The translations under genes were made by a program, and so were the position numbers. Positions 37,011 through 38,549 of a stretch of DNA of 38,549 nt are shown one piece after another (within the stretch, counting starts at the first letter, position 1; each line of letters starts with the position of its first letter). Where the stretch lies: contig JAKUQE010000002.1 in assembly GCA_022450395.1 (NCBI GenBank), forward strand, positions 1-38,549, written 5' to 3'. The DNA comes from Dehalococcoidia bacterium (GTDB taxonomy: Bacteria > Chloroflexota > Dehalococcoidia > Lucifugimonadales > UBA3495). The notes below the pieces were generated by a model. The model ran no database searches and was not told the origin of the DNA. It saw only the letters and a list, made by a program, of their open reading frames with translations.

Positions 37011-37038
37011 ATAACGTTCCAAGGAGGAAAAACACGAA

Positions 37039-37632
37039 ATGGAACCCTTTGTGAAACTTAACGGTGTGGTAGCGCCCTTGGATCGGGTGAACGTGGATAC
37101 GGACCAGATCATACCGGCTGTGTATCTCAAAAGCATTGAGCGGTCCGGTTTTGAGGACGCCCTTTTCGCGGCCTGGCGATACAACGAGGACGGTACCCCC
37201 AATCCAGACTTTGTCCTCAACGTTCCAGAGTACAAAAACGCTACCGTATTGGTGGCGGGACGGAATTTCGGGTGTGGGTCCTCCAGGGAGCACGCGCCCT
37301 GGGCGTTGCATAACTACGGCATCCGGTGCGTGATCGCCCCTAGTTTTGCCGACATCTTCTACAACAACAGCATGCAGAACGGTTTGTTGCCGGTAAGGTT
37401 GCCCGAGGAATCAGTCCGCAAAATTTTAGACAAGGCCAAAGAAAACCCGGGGTTTAAACTCAACGTGGACCTGGTGGCCCAGCGGATCTGGGACGAAGAC
37501 GAGGAAATCGTCTTGGAGTTCGAGCTAGACCCGGCCCGGCGTGACGCCCTGCTGAACGGATTAGACGACATCGGTCTGACCCTGAAAAACGAAGACAAGA
37601 TAACCGCTTTCGAGGCGAATAGAGGAACGTAG
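37039..37632 (+). CDS. leuD: 3-isopropylmalate dehydratase small subunit (LeuD)
   Basis: '[36 protein letters not shown]', '[19 protein letters not shown]', '[19 protein letters not shown]'. Confidence 0.95.
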   Translation: MEPFVKLNGVVAPLDRVNVDTDQIIPAVYLKSIERSGFEDALFAAWRYNEDGTPNPDFVLNVPEYKNATVLVAGRNFGCGSSREHAPWALHNYGIRCVIAPSFADIFYNNSMQNGLLPVRLPEESVRKILDKAKENPGFKLNVDLVAQRIWDEDEEIVLEFELDPARRDALLNGLDDIGLTLKNEDKITAFEANRGT

Positions 37633-37699
37633 CGGTCAGCTATCAGCCGGACCGGCTACGTGACAGCCGATAGCTGACTGCTGATTGCTGACGGCTAAG
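37631..37699. repeat. Heptad repeat, inverted pair
   Basis: gcggtcagctatcagccgg...ccgatagctgactgctgattgctgacggct. Confidence 0.7.
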
Positions 37700-38549
37700 T
37701 ATCATTCGGCGGCGGAAAGACCCGTGCAACCTGCTCCCGGAAGTCTGTCTCGTAGCGCTGCATCCGGCCCTGCCGTACCTGTTCATCCAAAGAGGGGCGG
37801 CTCACTGGGCGGGGGCTGGTTGGCGCGTACCCGATCACACCCTCCTCTTCCAGCGATGCTAGATCCGCGGCGCTACGCCCTAGCAACTCGGATAAAACCA
37901 ACTTGTTGTGCTCCCCCATGATGGGACCGGCTTTAGCCGGGACCGGCGGTGTAAGCGACATCTTCCAGGGGTGGCCGACGTAGGGAAGCGGCGGAATTCC
38001 AGTGCTCGGGTGGTGGGCCACCACCTCAAAGAACCCGCGCTCTAGCAGGTGGGGGTTGAACAAAAGGTCCTTGCTGTCCAATACCGCCCCGGCGGCTATC
38101 CCCGCAGTCTGTAATCTGTCCATCAATTCATGAGCGTCCCATTCAAGGGTGGCCTGGCCGATGAGTTCGTCCAGTTCCGCCCGGTGACGCCAACGGTTGA
38201 GGCTATCTTTGAACCGGCGGTCCTCGGACCAATCAGGCTGGTTCAACACCCCGCAAACCCCCTGCCACTCTTCGTCGCTGTTCACGGCTATCGTGATCCA
38301 GCGGTCGTCTCCCCGGCAGGGGTAGCATCCGTGGGGCGCCATGCCCGAATCGCCGTTGCCGATGCGGGGCTCTGTCCTTCCGTTGGCGGCGAAGTCCAGG
38401 AGGGCCTCGGGCATCGTGGCGCTGGCGGCTTGGGTTTGGGATATGTCGACAAACTGGCCCTGACCGGTGCGGAGGCGGTGCATCAAGGCCGTCATCACCG
38501 CGAACACCGTTTGCTCGGCGGCGGTGTAGTCGGTATAGGGAATCTCAGG
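37695..38549 (-). CDS. Class III CoA-transferase (CaiB/BaiF family), truncated by window end
   Basis: 'GQGQFVDISQTQAASATMPEALLDFAANG', 'WITIAVNSDEEWQGVCGVLNQPDW', 'GEHNKLVLSELLGRSAADLASLEEEGVI'; frame stays open to the window edge. Confidence 0.9.
   Translation of the reverse strand, partial: PEIPYTDYTAAEQTVFAVMTALMHRLRTGQGQFVDISQTQAASATMPEALLDFAANGRTEPRIGNGDSGMAPHGCYPCRGDDRWITIAVNSDEEWQGVCGVLNQPDWSEDRRFKDSLNRWRHRAELDELIGQATLEWDAHELMDRLQTAGIAAGAVLDSKDLLFNPHLLERGFFEVVAHHPSTGIPPLPYVGHPWKMSLTPPVPAKAGPIMGEHNKLVLSELLGRSAADLASLEEEGVIGYAPTSPRPVSRPSLDEQVRQGRMQRYETDFREQVARVFPPPNDT

Noticed and set aside
1-38549. tRNA, rRNA and transposase genes
   Set aside because: None recognised by eye on either strand; a dedicated tRNAscan/Infernal run would be needed to exclude small RNAs.

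Overview
The window is a gene-dense, high-GC bacterial chromosome segment. Gene content and style suggest a Chloroflexota/SAR202- or Dehalococcoidia-like genome, but that is inference; there is no rRNA marker. I support about 25 protein genes. They include a double-domain SagB-type nitroreductase, a beta-hydroxyacid dehydrogenase, and a two-gene operon with a divergent tubulin-like protein. There is also a TPP enzyme / VOC / alpha-beta hydrolase / D-aminoacylase block and a hicBA toxin-antitoxin locus. The rest comprises paired acyl-CoA dehydrogenases, a KaiC/RAD55-like ATPase, recQ, enoyl-CoA hydratase, three class III CoA-transferases, two DSD1-like PLP enzymes, a double rhodanese, NIPSNAP, formate-THF ligase, an Asp/Glu racemase-like protein, metH, an M1 aminopeptidase, and leuC-SnoaL-leuD. 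The observations I consider most worth follow-up are: (1) palindromic repeats translated in frame inside conserved enzymes (a CaiB CoA-transferase and MetH), resembling Rickettsia palindromic elements; (2) a split, degenerate tubulin-like operon preceded by an AT-rich region with five ATAGNCC motifs; (3) a HicA toxin gene with an amber stop exactly at the serine of the RGSH motif; (4) a dispersed intergenic 7-bp-period repeat (TCAGCNN)n at about eight sites; (5) a double rhodanese whose catalytic Cys is Tyr; (6) a SnoaL + ABM-like + zinc-ribbon fusion lying between two paralogous PLP enzymes. No CRISPR array, tRNA, rRNA or transposase gene was recognised.
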